The notes under the pieces are model-generated. The model was not told the origin of the DNA, ran no database searches, and saw only the letters and a list, made by a program, of their open reading frames with translations. A stretch of DNA of 64,000 nt, taken from NCBI GenBank assembly GCA_033063855.1, contig CP093829.1, forward strand, positions 23,343,537 through 23,407,536, read 5' to 3'. Below, in pieces: positions 1-13,408 of the stretch (the first letter of the stretch is position 1; each line of letters opens with the position of its first letter). This DNA comes from Smittia aterrima (Eukaryota > Arthropoda > Insecta > Diptera > Chironomidae). The translations under genes were made by a program, and so were the position numbers.

Positions 1-3000
1 TGAATTAATCTCAACGCTCTTAATTGCGAGATGTTAAGCGGTTGCTGGGCCGCTCTGCATTATTCAATCACTTTAAATTGTGTGTTGCGATTCAATTAAT
101 TGTTGCTTTGCCAGCATCGCAATTTAATTTATTTTTATAAGCTTTTCGTTCCATAAAAAAATGTTCAAAGATTGATCTTGCACTTTATTCCGTTACTCAG
201 TCATAAAACAATCACGTCGTGTTTTCGTTTCGCAATGAAAACTTTGATCTCGATTAACGATAATATTTATTTAATTACGCTGAATTTAATTATTTGTCCA
301 TTAATGTCGCGACGTATGACTTTTGCATGCTAAACGATCGGCAGGAGAAATCCCAAGCGCGCCACACAAAAAAAAATTGAATCTGAGAACAACTTCACAT
401 GCAAAGCTAATGTGACAATCAACCGAAAAACTTAATTAAGATCTTTGTCGGTTGATAATGTGATCTCTCTCGATACACGGCAAGTAATTAGTTGACGCAA
501 TTAATTTGCAAGTTCCGTGTCAAAGATGGTGCATCATGCAAAAGCCTTGCTCTGCACTTCGGTGACTAATTTAATCGAGAGCAATCTGGATAAACTTGAC
601 CTCATCCGTTTGCTGCTGTTGCATTTGCTTTTGATAAATTAGTTTCGTTTCCTGTTCTCCCCGAACTTCTAACTTACACAAATTAAATCGAAGATAATTA
701 CTTAATTATCTGTTTGCTTCGAAATGACTTGCTCGACTTCACGGTCTCGTTTCTTTTTTTCCATTCCTCGACGAAATGATGAAGATGTCATTCAATCGAA
801 AGAAGCAATTAAAAGCAGACTTCATTCCTGAAGATGAGTTTGCGGTAAAAACTCGAATTCCTGTCTCGATTCGATTCCTTTTATTTAATTATTGCCGATC
901 GCCTTAAACAGAGTCGTGTCCTTATCGGAGAGTGCGACGATGCTTTTATGCTTTTAAGGGCGTTTGCAGTGAGGAATGCTACAAAAGAAATGGAATTTCA
1001 TGTTGTTCGAGCGAACATAAACGGCGAACTTCTCTCGCTCGCATCGTCATGATTGACTCAAATTACTTTAAACTGATTTAATGTTTTATGAATACTTCGA
1101 ATTCCCACTCAAGATATTTTTTCTCTCTCTCTCTCTTTTCAGATCATGTCTTCGTGATCTCAAACACTTATTTCCCATGTCAGCTCCGCTAAAGCAACAT
1201 TGTTGTCTAATTAAGGAACGTAGTGCATGGCTGATTTACAACATTGTAGCGGCTTCAACTTCAAATAGAGTCCTGGCCTCGCATTCGACAGATTTCTCCA
1301 CGCTACTTTGTAGTTGATCTCGCGTCAAATGTAATTGCCATTGACAGCTGTTTAATTAGTTTTCCATAAAAGTAACGGGTCCACGTGAGAGATTCATGTC
1401 GAAATACAACAAACACGAAAAAACGATTTTGATGCGAAAAATTAATCAGGAAACGATCTACATCCAAAGCGACGAGATTGATCCGCGATAATTTATGTAA
1501 TTTCCTTTCGCGTGATTCAACTCTAACGGAGAGAACAAATACTCATCAATTCAAATGATCGAAGCTCTGCTTGGCAATTAATTATCGTGTGTCGAAGAAA
1601 TCGCCATAAACTCGAACAAATGACTTGGCTTTGTTAGCTTGAGAGCGATTGGAAATAATTTTAATGACAAATGCCTCAAGCGGGGGCTGACACAGCAGAA
1701 TAAAAAAAAACTTTTAACACATTTCTGTTTGTTTCTTTCGAGTGCATTGTGTCGTTTGCCAAAAAATGAGAATGCACCCCAAGCTTAAAGTCCCTCGAGT
1801 CATTTATCAGCTCCAGAAGCATTAATCATCGATATATTTTTTATATCTCGCCATGAAAGATGTTTTGATGGTTTTTCTGTTCGTTTTTCGGGCTCTTTCT
1901 TTATTTATTGCGCAAATTAACGATTTCACTCGACGTGGCAGTAAATTGAATTCCACTTGATGTATTCCCATCGGGGATTGTTTCTTGTTTATCTGCTTGC
2001 CTTTGCTTGACGGGATGTGCATTAAAAAAATGCTTCAGTTAACGACTCGCCAAACGCTCTCGGTGCAATTAATGGAAGCGAGGAAATTTCTTTTTAATTA
2101 AGTTATAAAATTGTAAGAAATTAGTCGTTCGCATTTTTGTATTTGCCGACGTTGACTCTCCGATTCCCTCATGTTCTCAGGTCATTCGAATGAATAAAGC
2201 GAAACGGAATTGTCATGTAATTAGCATCGTTGCCGTGCAGTTCTGTGTTTTACGAAACAGCTGAAAAATTTGCACACTTCGAACTGAGGCGAACTGAAAT
2301 GTAAATTAATGACTTGTGAGTCAATCAATTTGATCGCTAGTTGCAGAGATGGAAAAAATTCATTTAGCGTCAGCGCATAAAGAATCGCCACCAAGTGATA
2401 ATTAATTACGGGCAATTGATCAATCACAAGACTAATCCTTCGAACAAATTGTTTCGCTTGTCGCTTTGATCCAACACAACAAAGTGAACGAATATTTTAC
2501 ATAAACAATTAAGCTCATTATCTATTCGGCTTTTAAATTAAATTAAAATTTCCCGCGCTGTCGAGCGTCGTTTTTCAGTTGCGAGTGTGAAGAGACGACG
2601 GCGAATAGCAAAACGGAAATGTAAATTTAATTTAGTTTTAATTTGAAAATTCCATTACGCGAGGTTTGTGGCGAGAAACAAACAGAAAAAGCCACTTTAG
2701 ACGTCAATTTTATGTCGCTCGAGTTGTGATTTCGCGCGTTTCATGTCGTTAATAATTTACGTAATCACAGCCCCGCATAGCCAAAGCATAAATCTAAGTT
2801 AATTTCATTAACATAAACGCGCTTGAAATTGACATTTTGTCGATTGCAAGCAGCTCTTTTGTCTTTCTCTAAAATGGCGTTGCGACCGTCAAGCCCCAAA
2901 TCGAGCTCCAGTTCACTTTGAAAGAAATTGATTCTTCACGCCACGAGCTCAACACATTTTTCTAGAACAATGCGAGCTCTCGTCACTGAAGCACATTGGC

Positions 3001-6000
3001 ATGAGATCAAATTAATCGTGATTGAAGTAATTTGTTGCGGTGGAAGAATGAATAAAAAAAAGTGAACTTTTCACGGCTTAAGCTGCTGCTGCTCGCAATG
3101 AACGATAAACTGAGAATAATAATCGGTGTTTGGAAGTAAAAATAAAGTCGAAGTACAATGAAAATAATGAAAAATCATCGTGTGGCACAAAAATAAATTA
3201 GATTTTCATTAAACTCATCTAATCAAAATTATCGCGAGTCTCAAGCGTATCCGAGAGCTGAAACATTCCAGAGCTCTCGAGAGAACTTAATGTTTGTTTG
3301 ATGATATCGCTCGAGAATCTGTTAACAAGACATTAAATTCAATTTACAACTGGAAACAGTTATTCTCGCTATTGAATCTGTTTAGAGGAATGATTTACGA
3401 GCTACTTGAACTTGCAGGAGACTTGAATCAATTTGTGCGCTCGTGGAAGGCAAAGATATCATTAATCAATCGATTGAGAAGCTTCTCCGTCTTCGGTAAT
3501 CATCTCCACGAACCACTACGTAGTCCTATTGATGTTATTAAGTTCTATTCGAGATCACGGTTGATGTGCTACGATCAAAGGCAAGTGAAGTTCATTGATG
3601 GAAATCTCCGTGTGGATGCGATTAATTTGTATCTGCTTGTTTCGCATTGCATGTGCTCGAAAATCCATCAAAATATCTCAAGAGCTTATTGACGAGTCCA
3701 TAATTCATGTAAAGAGCAGATAAATAAAAGAGCTAATCCGATTAGCCCCAGAGAGAGAGAGAGCAGTGCGTATTAGTTTTCTTCGAAGATTCACCGAATA
3801 AACCAACACACAAGACTTCAATGATCGACCGAACGATGAACTGACTTTTTAGTTTTATTTTTTTGATAAATCGAATTAATTTGTTTGACGCAACAGTGTT
3901 GGAGGGGAAAATTTATCGTCTCGAGTCTCTTAATGCGAAAAATTATCGCGGCCTGGCGCTCGAGGCAGAAAGAAATATGAAAATTATGCAATCGAAAGGC
4001 CTGAATTAATTAAGAATGTTAATTGAATATCGCGAGCACGTTTTGCTAATTCATTTAAAGTAGTAATTTACGGATTTTCAATCTAATTAATTGCATGGCA
4101 GATATTTGTTAACAAAATGAGATTATTTTGCAATTATTGGAAAAACATTCGAAGCAGAAAATCTTTCCATCAGCTGTTGAGTAATTAATTAAGTTTGAAC
4201 CTACACTGACATGATAAATCATGTTCTTTAATTAATAAATGTCCAAACACAATTAAGAAACAAACAAAAAATGTTGAAGATCGCTCATGAGGGTTCTTCT
4301 CCGTCGTTCGTCGTTCCCAGCCCAACGAGCGATGATGAATAATTAAAGCTTTGTAATTAAGTAATTTATCATCTGTGCCGTGAATAATTGATTGCAATTA
4401 TTAGTTTTGAAACAAAACGAAGAAAACCTTTTCCGCTTAATCGTTTGTAAGAGCGTCTTCGAATTCGTTGCGATGCTTAACTAGTGAGACTCCTAATAAG
4501 TTTTGATTTCAATCAATTAACCGAATCGTTTGTTTGCTCGTCTACAGTTGTTGAAAAATCTTCCATGGCTGAGACTCTCTTTCTCCAATTCGTCTCATGC
4601 TGGGAGCTTTGGCTAATTAAAAAAATTAAAGCGGGTCGCTCGAAATTGAAATGAATAATGGATTATCGAGGACATTAACGTTTAGTCTTGTTAGCATTTT
4701 GGTTGATTAAAAATTATGAGAATTAGTTCGAATAATTAATCACAGTCGCTCGCATGACGTCACCGGATCATCGGCTTTCAAATATCCATTACAATACATT
4801 TTGATAAATTGTAATAAAGATTGTCGCGACCACCAAATTGTGAGTGGTAGTCGATTTAAAAGTGAATCATCGAATTGGAACGCACAACAGAAATTCTATC
4901 ACCTTTCATCATCATCGTTAGTCGAGTCTACGCATAGAGAGAAGGAGAATGACATAAAGTAACACCAAACTTTATCAATCGAATTCCAACACACGAAGCG
5001 ACAGTCGTCGGTGTCTTTTGCTTTGTTAATGAAAATGAATTAAGTTTATCTCGTCCGTGTAGAAGCAACAAACTCTGATTAGCAGTTGTTGGAAACCTGA
5101 AGTCTTGCTTGAGCTTTAAATTAGTCACCACATTAGCCTACATCAGGCTGAGCTTCACGAGATTGCTTGTAAGTGACTGGGACGATATAAAATCACTTGA
5201 ACATTAACGACTCTTCAACTTACTTAAGCTCTCTCGTGAACTGAACGATGTCGATAAAAGTTTTGGATTTCTTTCTTCGCAAATAAATTATTCTTTAATT
5301 AAAAACAATTAAAATTACACATCGACACGCTACCATTTCGTATTTCAACGTGAGACAGCTCGAGAAAGCTTATGAATCACGAAACGATAAACAAAACAAA
5401 AAAGAAGCGACGAGGGTGCAAAAGCTTCTGGAACGTGAATTATGTTCTCTCGACTGCGGCGAAGCGCAAGAGATTAACCAAAAAATTCTTGTTTTCATTA
5501 ATTTCATTGCGAAGTCTCTTCCTTTCTCTCTCTTGGCAAAAGCCCCGCCAGATCGAGATTAAACGCGACAGTAACGCGTGCTGCTAATGAATTAAAAAGC
5601 CCGAAACACAACTCTGACAAGCGCGCAAAGAAGAAATCAGAAATCAATTTACAAAGATCTTTATTGTCTGTTGTTGATGTCGTTTTGTTTGATATTTCAT
5701 CCCATTTCATTTTCTATCTGAAACCATTAAGTCACTAATGGAACTTATCTTAAATTCTCTTTCTCTTCTCCACCGCTTTGTGCCTGAGTTTCGTCTCGAA
5801 ACTCTTCAGAAATTTCATTTCTTGCTTTTTTTTTGCGCGCGGCTCTTGTAGTTTGGTGTGACATGGACATTAGTTGTTGAGAGGTTTAAGAAGTCTCCGG
5901 GGACGGCAGACGACAAAATGCTTTCCTGATTTATGTTCGCGATGGTCTCAGCCACCATGCATGTAACTCGTTTGTTTGTTCTTCTTTCAACAACATCCGA

Positions 6001-6110
6001 GACATCAAAACGACAAGTTCTGTGATGTAATAATTAATGTTCACTCAACTCTTCAACTATAATTTTCCCATCGTCAAGAATTGTTCTTGAATCATTAATT
6101 ACGAGGCAAC
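1..6110. other. Non-genic AT-rich stretch
   Basis: No recognisable gene, RNA gene or mobile element was seen. The sequence is rich in TTAATT/AATTAA words and short CT/GA tracts (for example 1121-1136). The longest open frames, such as 3294-3692 (+), begin at TTG rather than ATG, match no family I know and look like chance openings. The stretch could be intergenic DNA or a long intron of a gene lying off the window. Confidence 0.6.
3750..3763. repeat. (GA)n microsatellite
   Basis: A short pure GA tract. Similar CT/GA tracts lie at 1121-1136, 11350-11363 and 22181-22196. In flies such tracts can bind GAGA factor, but no function can be assigned from sequence. Confidence 0.8.
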
Positions 6111-6378
6111 TCAATGCAGCAACTCGACAATGTCATCAAGAGTTGCTGATGTTTTAATTCTTTCCGATAATCTTTTTTTTTCTTCCTTTTTGGAGTTTCT
6201 GTCGGCATCGGCTTTGACGATCGCATCGGTGGAAAAGAAATTGTAACCTTTTTGTGCTCTCGAACATTTCTTTTCTCGGATAAGACAGGAATGCTCATCG
6301 GAATTCGTCTTCTGTTCCTTTCTATACATCGTGGCGCCCTCAGGAATGCTCTTCAAGGTGACGAGCAGCTCCGTTGTC
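6111..6378 (-). CDS. Candidate terminal exon, unidentified
   Basis: An open segment of about 89 residues begins just after an AG at 6379-6380 and ends in TGA at 6111. The first 20 codons (around 6320-6375) are strikingly rich in G/C third positions (CTG CTC GTC ACC TTG AAG AGC) for this AT-rich region. The peptide is hydrophilic and Lys/Glu-rich, with a possible helical end (TLDDIVELLH). I recognise no domain. No start codon or upstream exon could be linked, and the polypyrimidine tract before the AG is weak. It may be the last exon of a minus-strand gene with long introns, or chance. Confidence 0.22.
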
Positions 6379-9300
6379 CTTCACGAATAAACTTTAGCGA
6401 CGTTATTTCATCCAATTAGTCAACAACTCAAACAATGGGAAATTAAAGTCACCAGCAAATTTGCTTATCGTCGCTAGACTTCCTTCTTCAATTTACTTTT
6501 ATTCGTCAGAACATCTTGAACATTGCGTCACGGCGAGCACCGCGACGGAAGAAGAAAAGTGTCGAGCGATAAGAAAACGAAATTTTATTTAATTTGATGT
6601 CGAACGAATTTCTCGTTATCGCATGTGAATAAGTCTCTTGTTATTTTCATGCCCACTGACGAAACGCCTCATTACTGATTAAGAATTCTGATATCAAAAC
6701 CATTGCGATTGTTGGAGTTTTATTTAATCCCTTTTGGATAATTAGGCTCAGTCGTTGCATGATTCAGTGACGTTAATTTAATTAGTTGACGAGCTTGCGA
6801 GACTCAAAGTTCATTCAAGAGTTTTCTGAGTCAGAAAAACTCTTCGATTACAAACTCACGTGCTTTTCAACGATAAAAAAGATTTCTCTCAATGAAAATA
6901 AGAATTTCTCAGAATGAAATAATTTTAATTACGCAAAACTTCGATTCAAGCGTGACATTGTCGTACAACCGTCGGCTAATTCAACAACGTTCAGAAGCTT
7001 TGCTGGCTGCACATGCTTCGCCTTCTTCTTCTCATTCGTAGACTTTCGTCGTTGCACGAATTGAAGGAGAAGAGAAAAAAAATTGTTGTTTAATCGCGAT
7101 AAGAGAAACTACACGATATTTCATAATTGAGCTTAACTAATTCCTCAACAAATTATGCGGATCAATATGAACGAGAGAGAGAGCAAAAAAAAAAGAGTTT
7201 CAAATCAAATTAAAAGCTCATTTGCTTGTTCAAATTAATAAATCGCAAAACGGGTTTTTCGGAATCCACTTCAAGCGACTCGCGAAATTGCATAAAACAT
7301 TTTTCGTTCACGATTATTAGTCTCTTTATGAGTTTCTGCTCAAGGGGAAAGCTCGTAATCGATACTGGAAAGGCTGAGAGTTTCCATGGCGTCTGTTTAG
7401 TTTCGTTTTCAGCAATAAAACAAATTCAATAAAACAAACCATGCCCCGAACTCAAAGCAAATTGGACTCCCGTTTTGCCTTTAATTTGCTTCTTAAAATT
7501 GGCTTCGTGTTTAACTAATTTCGCTTATTAGGCCATCGAAGCTCAAGCCGAGCGTTGAGCATCTAAAGCGATGTTAACCATCAAATTAGGCGACCTTACG
7601 AATCAATTATTTTCGTTGTAATTATCTTTGAAATGAGATCAAAGCAACCTCAGTTGTTAACAGATCGAAATGAATGTTCTGTTTGTAATTGAATCAATGA
7701 CAAAAAATTTCTTTTATCACGAGGAAGCTTAATTGACTTTTCATTTACCCGAAAAAAGAGTCGACACGACTTCTCTCTTTCTGTGTCTATCATCGATCAA
7801 TTGACTTGTTCTCTTGTTTGATTCCGATAAAATTTAATGTTTTGATTTAATTAAGATTGATTGAAACGCACAAAATAGTTTCGAGTCATTGGAAAAATGT
7901 TGTTCTAATTAATCTGCCAACATTCGCTAATTAAATAATTTATCACGCATAATTAAAACTTAGCGAGGAAGTTGATAATAATTAATTTATTCAAATTACC
8001 TATTCACTGATTGATGCAAGTTTCCTCTGAACCACCAAAGTCAATTAATCTCGCGGGGAGATTTCACTTTGTCGTCAATTCTTTTTTTTTATCGCAAATC
8101 CGTTTGGAATGTGCTAAGCGCAATTGAATTTATCGCACTCGATTGTTAATTAGTTTATGCTTGCCTCGAGATAAATTAAAGCACTTTGCGAATTCTTCTC
8201 GATGCAACTTCGAAACGGAAAACTATTTCACACTCGTCGGAGAGAAAACTTGGAATTTATCGCGAGATGAATAAATTTTTAATAGTTCAACTCAATTTGT
8301 GTTAATGTCGACCACGAAAAATTGCACTTTTTCAGCTCAACAACAACGCGAGAGTTCCTCCACAATCAATTAGCTTTGCAATTCAACTAATTAAGTTTAA
8401 TTACTAATTTTTTTTTCTTCCCCTTTTCGCACAGCTACGGCGATTAAAGTTAATGAGCTCAAAGGTGCAAACACAAAACTTTTCAGCTTTTCTGAGATGA
8501 AAACTAAAGCAGAGCTCGATGCGGAATTTTTATTTTTCTGAACTGCACAAAGCGAATGTTGAATTTGAACTGAAAACATCGAAGAAACATTCGTTGTGAA
8601 ACGAGTTTCTCAGGTAATTTGCTTCGCTGTGTTGGTGCGATCAGGTTTTTCTTGCTCGTTCACTTCACCCAGCAACGAATGTTCGAAAAGCGATAAGCTC
8701 CACCTTTGCTTATTCCCTCAACTACCATCAAACTCGGAGCTTCATAATTGGCTTCATAAACGATGTAATAAATTTAATTTTACTTCTCCTCGCATACAAC
8801 GACGCAATATGGTAATGAAAGTTTATTTTTTTCCGATCGACGTCCATCGCGAGAGTTTGAAGTCGTTTGAGATGTAATTAATGGTTAATCGCTTTCTCTG
8901 AGCGAAAATTTGTAAAATGAACTTTAACGACAGCAAGTCTCAAGGCGTGGTAAATGACAAATTTAAATTTCCCTCTCGTTCTCCTCCTTCTGCTCCAGCT
9001 CATTTAATTTAAGAAATTGACTTTTCAAATTGAAGTTTAATTAATAAACTGAAAAGTTATGAGAGTCGTGCTTTATTTACGAGCATGAGAGTTTTGACTA
9101 GCGTATCATAACGAGGAGGCAGCGTTCGCTGGGATGATCAGACGAAGCGAATCGAGAGGAATTTAAGAATGAAAAATATTCAAGCGATGGGAATGAAAAT
9201 AAATTAACGATTTCCTCAAGATTTATCTCCATTTAACTGCACTCGATCGCCGTAGCGAATTGTTTTTAATTTGTAAAATAAATATCGTAACTTTAATTTA

Positions 9301-12300
9301 ACGCACGTTCGTCGATCGAAGGAGAAATATGGAAATTTATGATTTCATTTAAATTTCCCTTCGCTCTCCTCCTTCATTCATAAGATTCAATAACTCTCCG
9401 AAAATCTCCTAAATCCAATTAAAATATTTGTTCAATGAAGAAGAATGAGAACAACTCGCAGAAAAAAAGAAACTTCCTCACCGATTTCATCATAAATCTC
9501 AACGGTTCGATTTCCAGCTGAGGCTTAACGATCATCGAAGATGCTCGAGGATAAGAAATTCACATCTTTCTGCTCCTAAATTTGAAAAGGATCGATTAAC
9601 GCTGGCGCTGAATTAGCGGCGAAATTTCTAACACATGATCCGAAAGACATTAAAAATGAGAAACAACACAAACGAAGAGCTCGATGGAAGCGGAGGAGAA
9701 CACAACAAACCAAAAACCCATAATCAATTTTTTCTGCTTTATAATTTTCTTGTCTACAACTGCAGGAGGTCCACCGCGTCTTAAGTGAAACATATTTACC
9801 TGTTTCTCTTGTTGACTTCAAATCAAAGACCTCATAGACTTTGGGCTAATGACTCGACTCTGTCGCTTGCTTGTTATGAAAGTTGATGTCAACACGTCCG
9901 GATCGACGAGGCTCGAATTAAATGTTGTGACACTCTTTGAGTAGACTCAAACCAATTTGAATAATCAGATCACATTAATCACGATGAGACGGAGATGAGA
10001 CGACGATGATTGAGTTTGATTGCAGCGCTAAAAGTCACGCGTACGAATCGTAATTTGAAAACAACTTCAGACCGTAAATTGCTCGACAATTTTCGCCAAA
10101 TCAAATTCCTCCAACCAATAAATAAAATTATGAGATACATTTACATGATTATTGATTTCCATCTCTGGCTCACTTTCCTCGCTCGCTCGATCGAATGTGA
10201 TGCTTCAACAATTTCCGCAGATCAGCCGCAACTTTAATGTAATTTATACAAAATAAATTATCGCAAATCTCTTTTATAAACAGAAAAGCATTACGAAGAT
10301 CAGCCTCGTCATAAATTACGGAATTTAATATCTTGTTGGTTTGAGTGCCAAGAATATCATTTTGTGGTCTAAGAGATGTTTCTCTTCCTCTAATTCGTCC
10401 ATTTAGTTTTCGACCGATATATTGTTTGCATTCACATTTCGCCAGCAAATTATCGCAATTTCTTGCAGTTCGCTCGCTCGCTCATTAATTTATTTTCTCG
10501 GAAATATTCTCTTCGATGGGATTCGTTCGTGAATGATATTCTCTCGATGTTTTAAAGAAAACTAGATCATCGTGCAACGAAGTCATTTGTGATTCCTCCC
10601 GCCAATCGATTTCCTGCCACAACCAAATTATGGTTGGTTTCCATTCAACTACAGGAGATGAAACTTTCAAAATGATACACAAATAAGAATCAATTATGGA
10701 AATGCATCGTGTTCCAAACTGAATTAAAGTTTTTGGAAAGCAGAGCAAGCAAAAGAAGAATTGTTTGATTAAAATGCCACAAAATTGGATGTTGTTGAGG
10801 TAATGAGATCAACAAGTGATGCTAATGAAGACTGCGAAAGTGTTATGATGAGTAATTACGGTTCGAGGGAAATTGAATTAAAACTTTTAACGACAAGCAC
10901 TTTGAACTTCTTGTTCTCCTTCGCCTTTTATGACACCGTCTCCATAAACAATTTTTAATTTTCGATTTGCATTTTCCTTTCTCGATGAGAGAGCAGAAAA
11001 TTAATTTACAGTTGAGCTGCACAGCCGCAGAACGAAATGGTTCATAATTAAACTATTTAATTTTATTATATTTTAATGCTTTGCATACTCAATTAGGAAT
11101 CTAAAGTATCAAAACATATTCAGCAACATCAATTTGAAGTTAATGTGAATTGCCAAAAGCGGTCTTGCGTTATCTCAGCACTTGATCGCGTTCGGCAGTC
11201 ATCAAACTCAACTTCCTTCAAAAGGTGTCAGATGAATTTTAATTTCGTTTCTTCTTCGTCGAAATAATGGAATTGAGAGCTCCAATTATTGACACTTCAG
11301 TCACTCAATCTCATTTCCCAGCTCGGCCTTATGGCTACAAAATAATAATCTCTCTCTCTCTCTTGTCTTCTTCCTTCGAGCGGCGTAGGAAATTACGTAA
11401 AGTGATTTAATTCAAACTTAATTTCCTGCTAATTCTGAAAAGCCACAGACAGTGAAGCTCATGAAGCGCGCAGAGAGCCACAAATTGAACTTTTCCTCAG
11501 CACGCAATTTTGTCAATCAATTTTTATGGAACAGTTTTCGTCGATATTTCATGCTCCACAAAAATTTAATTCAATTTTCTTCGGTCGAAAGCAAAGCTCG
11601 GAATGAGAAAACTTTTTTTTAATTAAAAATTTATATCAGGAGTCGCTTTATCGTCCATCAAGCACTCTTCGACAATGTTTTCTTTGAAAAATGAGTCCGC
11701 GACTTGTACGTGATTGTATTAAACGTGTGCAACAATCGAGCGCCTTAATGGGTTTTAATTTTTATTGACAAAAATCAAGCAACGGCTTGTCGATGAAATA
11801 TCGATTTTGTGGTTCTTCATCATCGTCGCTCGCTTTCGTGTAAACATCCAGCATCACATTCCGTGGAGCGAACGATCGATCAAAAGCCCGAAATTCAATA
11901 ATGAAATTAAAATTGCTATTGTGAAGCTCTCGTTGCTTCTTGATGCTACCATGGATCATGTCGGTAATTGAGAATCTTGCTGCCTTCCCTCTTGGACTCC
12001 TCGTAAGCGAAATGGAAGTTAATCAGATAAAGATCGCGCTTGCCTGAATGTACATGAATGAAATGAAGCGGGGCGTACGTAATGCAGAGCGAGTCTCGTT
12101 AGGATGTTGTGGTTTTCGTTTTGCCACCGTCTTGTTGAATTTATGATGAACTCGAATGTCGGGGCTGTAATCGACACACAACAATATTTTGCAGTCGCTA
12201 CCTCAACATATCAGCTTAATCTTTTAAATTAAATCGAATAATTTCATAAATTGGTTCTAAGTGAGTGGAAAATATCAGAGGAGTGGACTCGATAATGAAT

Positions 12301-12379
12301 CGTGTTATGCATTTTGATTCGCGAGACGACTCAGTGACGTCGATTGAAAAATAAGAGCGAGTTGATGTAACAAAAGGCA
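6379..12379. other. Non-genic AT-rich stretch
   Basis: No supported gene. A somewhat GC-richer island at about 11945-12165 is open in several frames on the minus strand and follows an AG-like border. Because more than one frame is open at once, no frame can be preferred and no exon is called. A CT tract lies at 11350-11363. Confidence 0.55.
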
Positions 12380-12508
12380 TTTGGAAAGTTCGTAGACGGA
12401 ATTTATTCTGAATTTGGTTAAAGATGACTTTCTGCCGATGATTTGTAAGTTAAAGTTTTGAGAAATTTGTAAAATTGACAAATGTTAAATTTTGAATGAA
12501 ATATCTCG

Positions 12509-12519
12509 GGTTCGAATCC
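12509..12519 (+). promoter_or_regulatory. Box B, array copy 1
   Basis: GGTTCGAATCC flanked by TC..CGG, giving a near-complete T stem. A T5 run at 12538-12542 and a T8 run at 12564-12571 follow. Confidence 0.6.
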
Positions 12520-12755
12520 CGGAAAATTCTTGATGTCTTTTTATACTTAATATTTTTCACAAATTTTTTTTAATCATTCGCAGAATGCATTTGAAAAGCT
12601 TTAAATGAATTTTCCTTCATTTTCACTGAAAATCTTGGAAATTTTCTATTTTAGTTTGAATTTTGTTTAAGATGATTTTCTGCAAGTCTTCAGTAAAGTG
12701 AAGTTTTGTCGATGTAGTAAAATGATTAAAGTAAAGTTTTGAGTGGAAGATCCAA

Positions 12756-12766
12756 GGTTCGAATCC
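12756..12766 (+). promoter_or_regulatory. Box B, array copy 2
   Basis: The same 11-mer, but the outer T-stem pairs are disrupted. A T10 run follows at 12803-12812. Confidence 0.6.
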
Positions 12767-12887
12767 CGGAAATTTCTTGAAACGGTTCTGTATTCTTTTT
12801 AATTTTTTTTTTGTGAATTTCTTACTTTTATTCAGAGTTTGGTTTAAGACGACAAAAATGAAATTGTTAATGAATAATAAGGTCCCA

Positions 12888-12898
12888 GGTTCGAATCC
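12888..12898 (+). promoter_or_regulatory. Box B, array copy 3 (short unit)
   Basis: The same 11-mer, with a box-A-like TGGTTTAAGACG starting at 12840. The 48-base spacing is close to that of a real tRNA gene. A T9 run follows at 12932-12940. Confidence 0.6.
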
Positions 12899-13105
12899 AG
12901 ATTTTCCTTAATCATAATAGTATTCCATGTATTTTTTTTTGACCGGCGATTCAAAAAACGAAGAAAATTATTTTCAAAGATATTCGTGGAAATTTTCACT
13001 TTTATTCTGAATGTCTTTAAAGATGATTTTCTGCAAGTCTTCAGTAAAGTGAAGTTTTGGGTAATTTTAAAAATGGCAAATTTAAAGTTTGAATGTCATG
13101 TCCCA

Positions 13106-13116
13106 GGTTCGAATCC
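13106..13116 (+). promoter_or_regulatory. Box B, array copy 4
   Basis: The same 11-mer, with four of five T-stem pairs intact. A T10 run follows at 13169-13178. Confidence 0.6.
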
Positions 13117-13182
13117 TGAAGATTCCTTTGGAGAAATTCCTAGCCTGTGTGTGTGTCCACTAGTTGTATTTTTTTTTTAAAT

Positions 13183-13235
13183 TTTAGGCCCAATTAGTTA
13201 AACTTAACCAACTATTTAGGCCCAACTAGCTAAAC
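13183..13235 (+). repeat. Pair of 21-bp direct repeats
   Basis: TTTAGGCCCAATTAGTTAAAC (13183-13203; 21 bases, 19 matching) recurs in nearly the same form at 13215-13235. The pair sits between array copies 4 and 5. Confidence 0.75.
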
Positions 13236-13397
13236 ACTTTGTTGTGAGAATTTTCCTTCGTTTTCAATTGAATACGTGGAAATTTTCAATTTTATTCTGG
13301 ATTTGATTTAAGATGACTGTCTGCTGACATTGAGTAAAGAGAAGTTTTGAGGACTTAGTAAAATTGAAAAAAGCTAGACTTTGAGTGTCATGTCCCA

Positions 13398-13408
13398 GGT
13401 TCGAATCC
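13398..13408 (+). promoter_or_regulatory. Box B, array copy 5
   Basis: The same 11-mer within a perfect T-arm (CCAGG/CCTGG stem, 7-base loop). A T8 run follows at 13445-13452. Confidence 0.6.

Noticed and set aside
3294..3692. 132-codon open frame on the plus strand
   Set aside because: It starts at TTG (the adjacent ATG frame hits a stop after three codons), and has no domain, no splice context and no codon bias.
11762..12110. Possible exon(s) on the minus strand, with AATAAA near the stop at 11762
   Set aside because: Two or three frames are open at once across the same GC-richer island, so the openness reflects composition. No frame has family similarity.
12509..13408. Functional tRNA genes at each GGTTCGAATCC
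   Set aside because: Only the T-arm is convincing. No 7-bp acceptor stem, D-arm or anticodon arm can be drawn at the right spacing, and in four of five copies box A to box B is far too long for an intronless tRNA.
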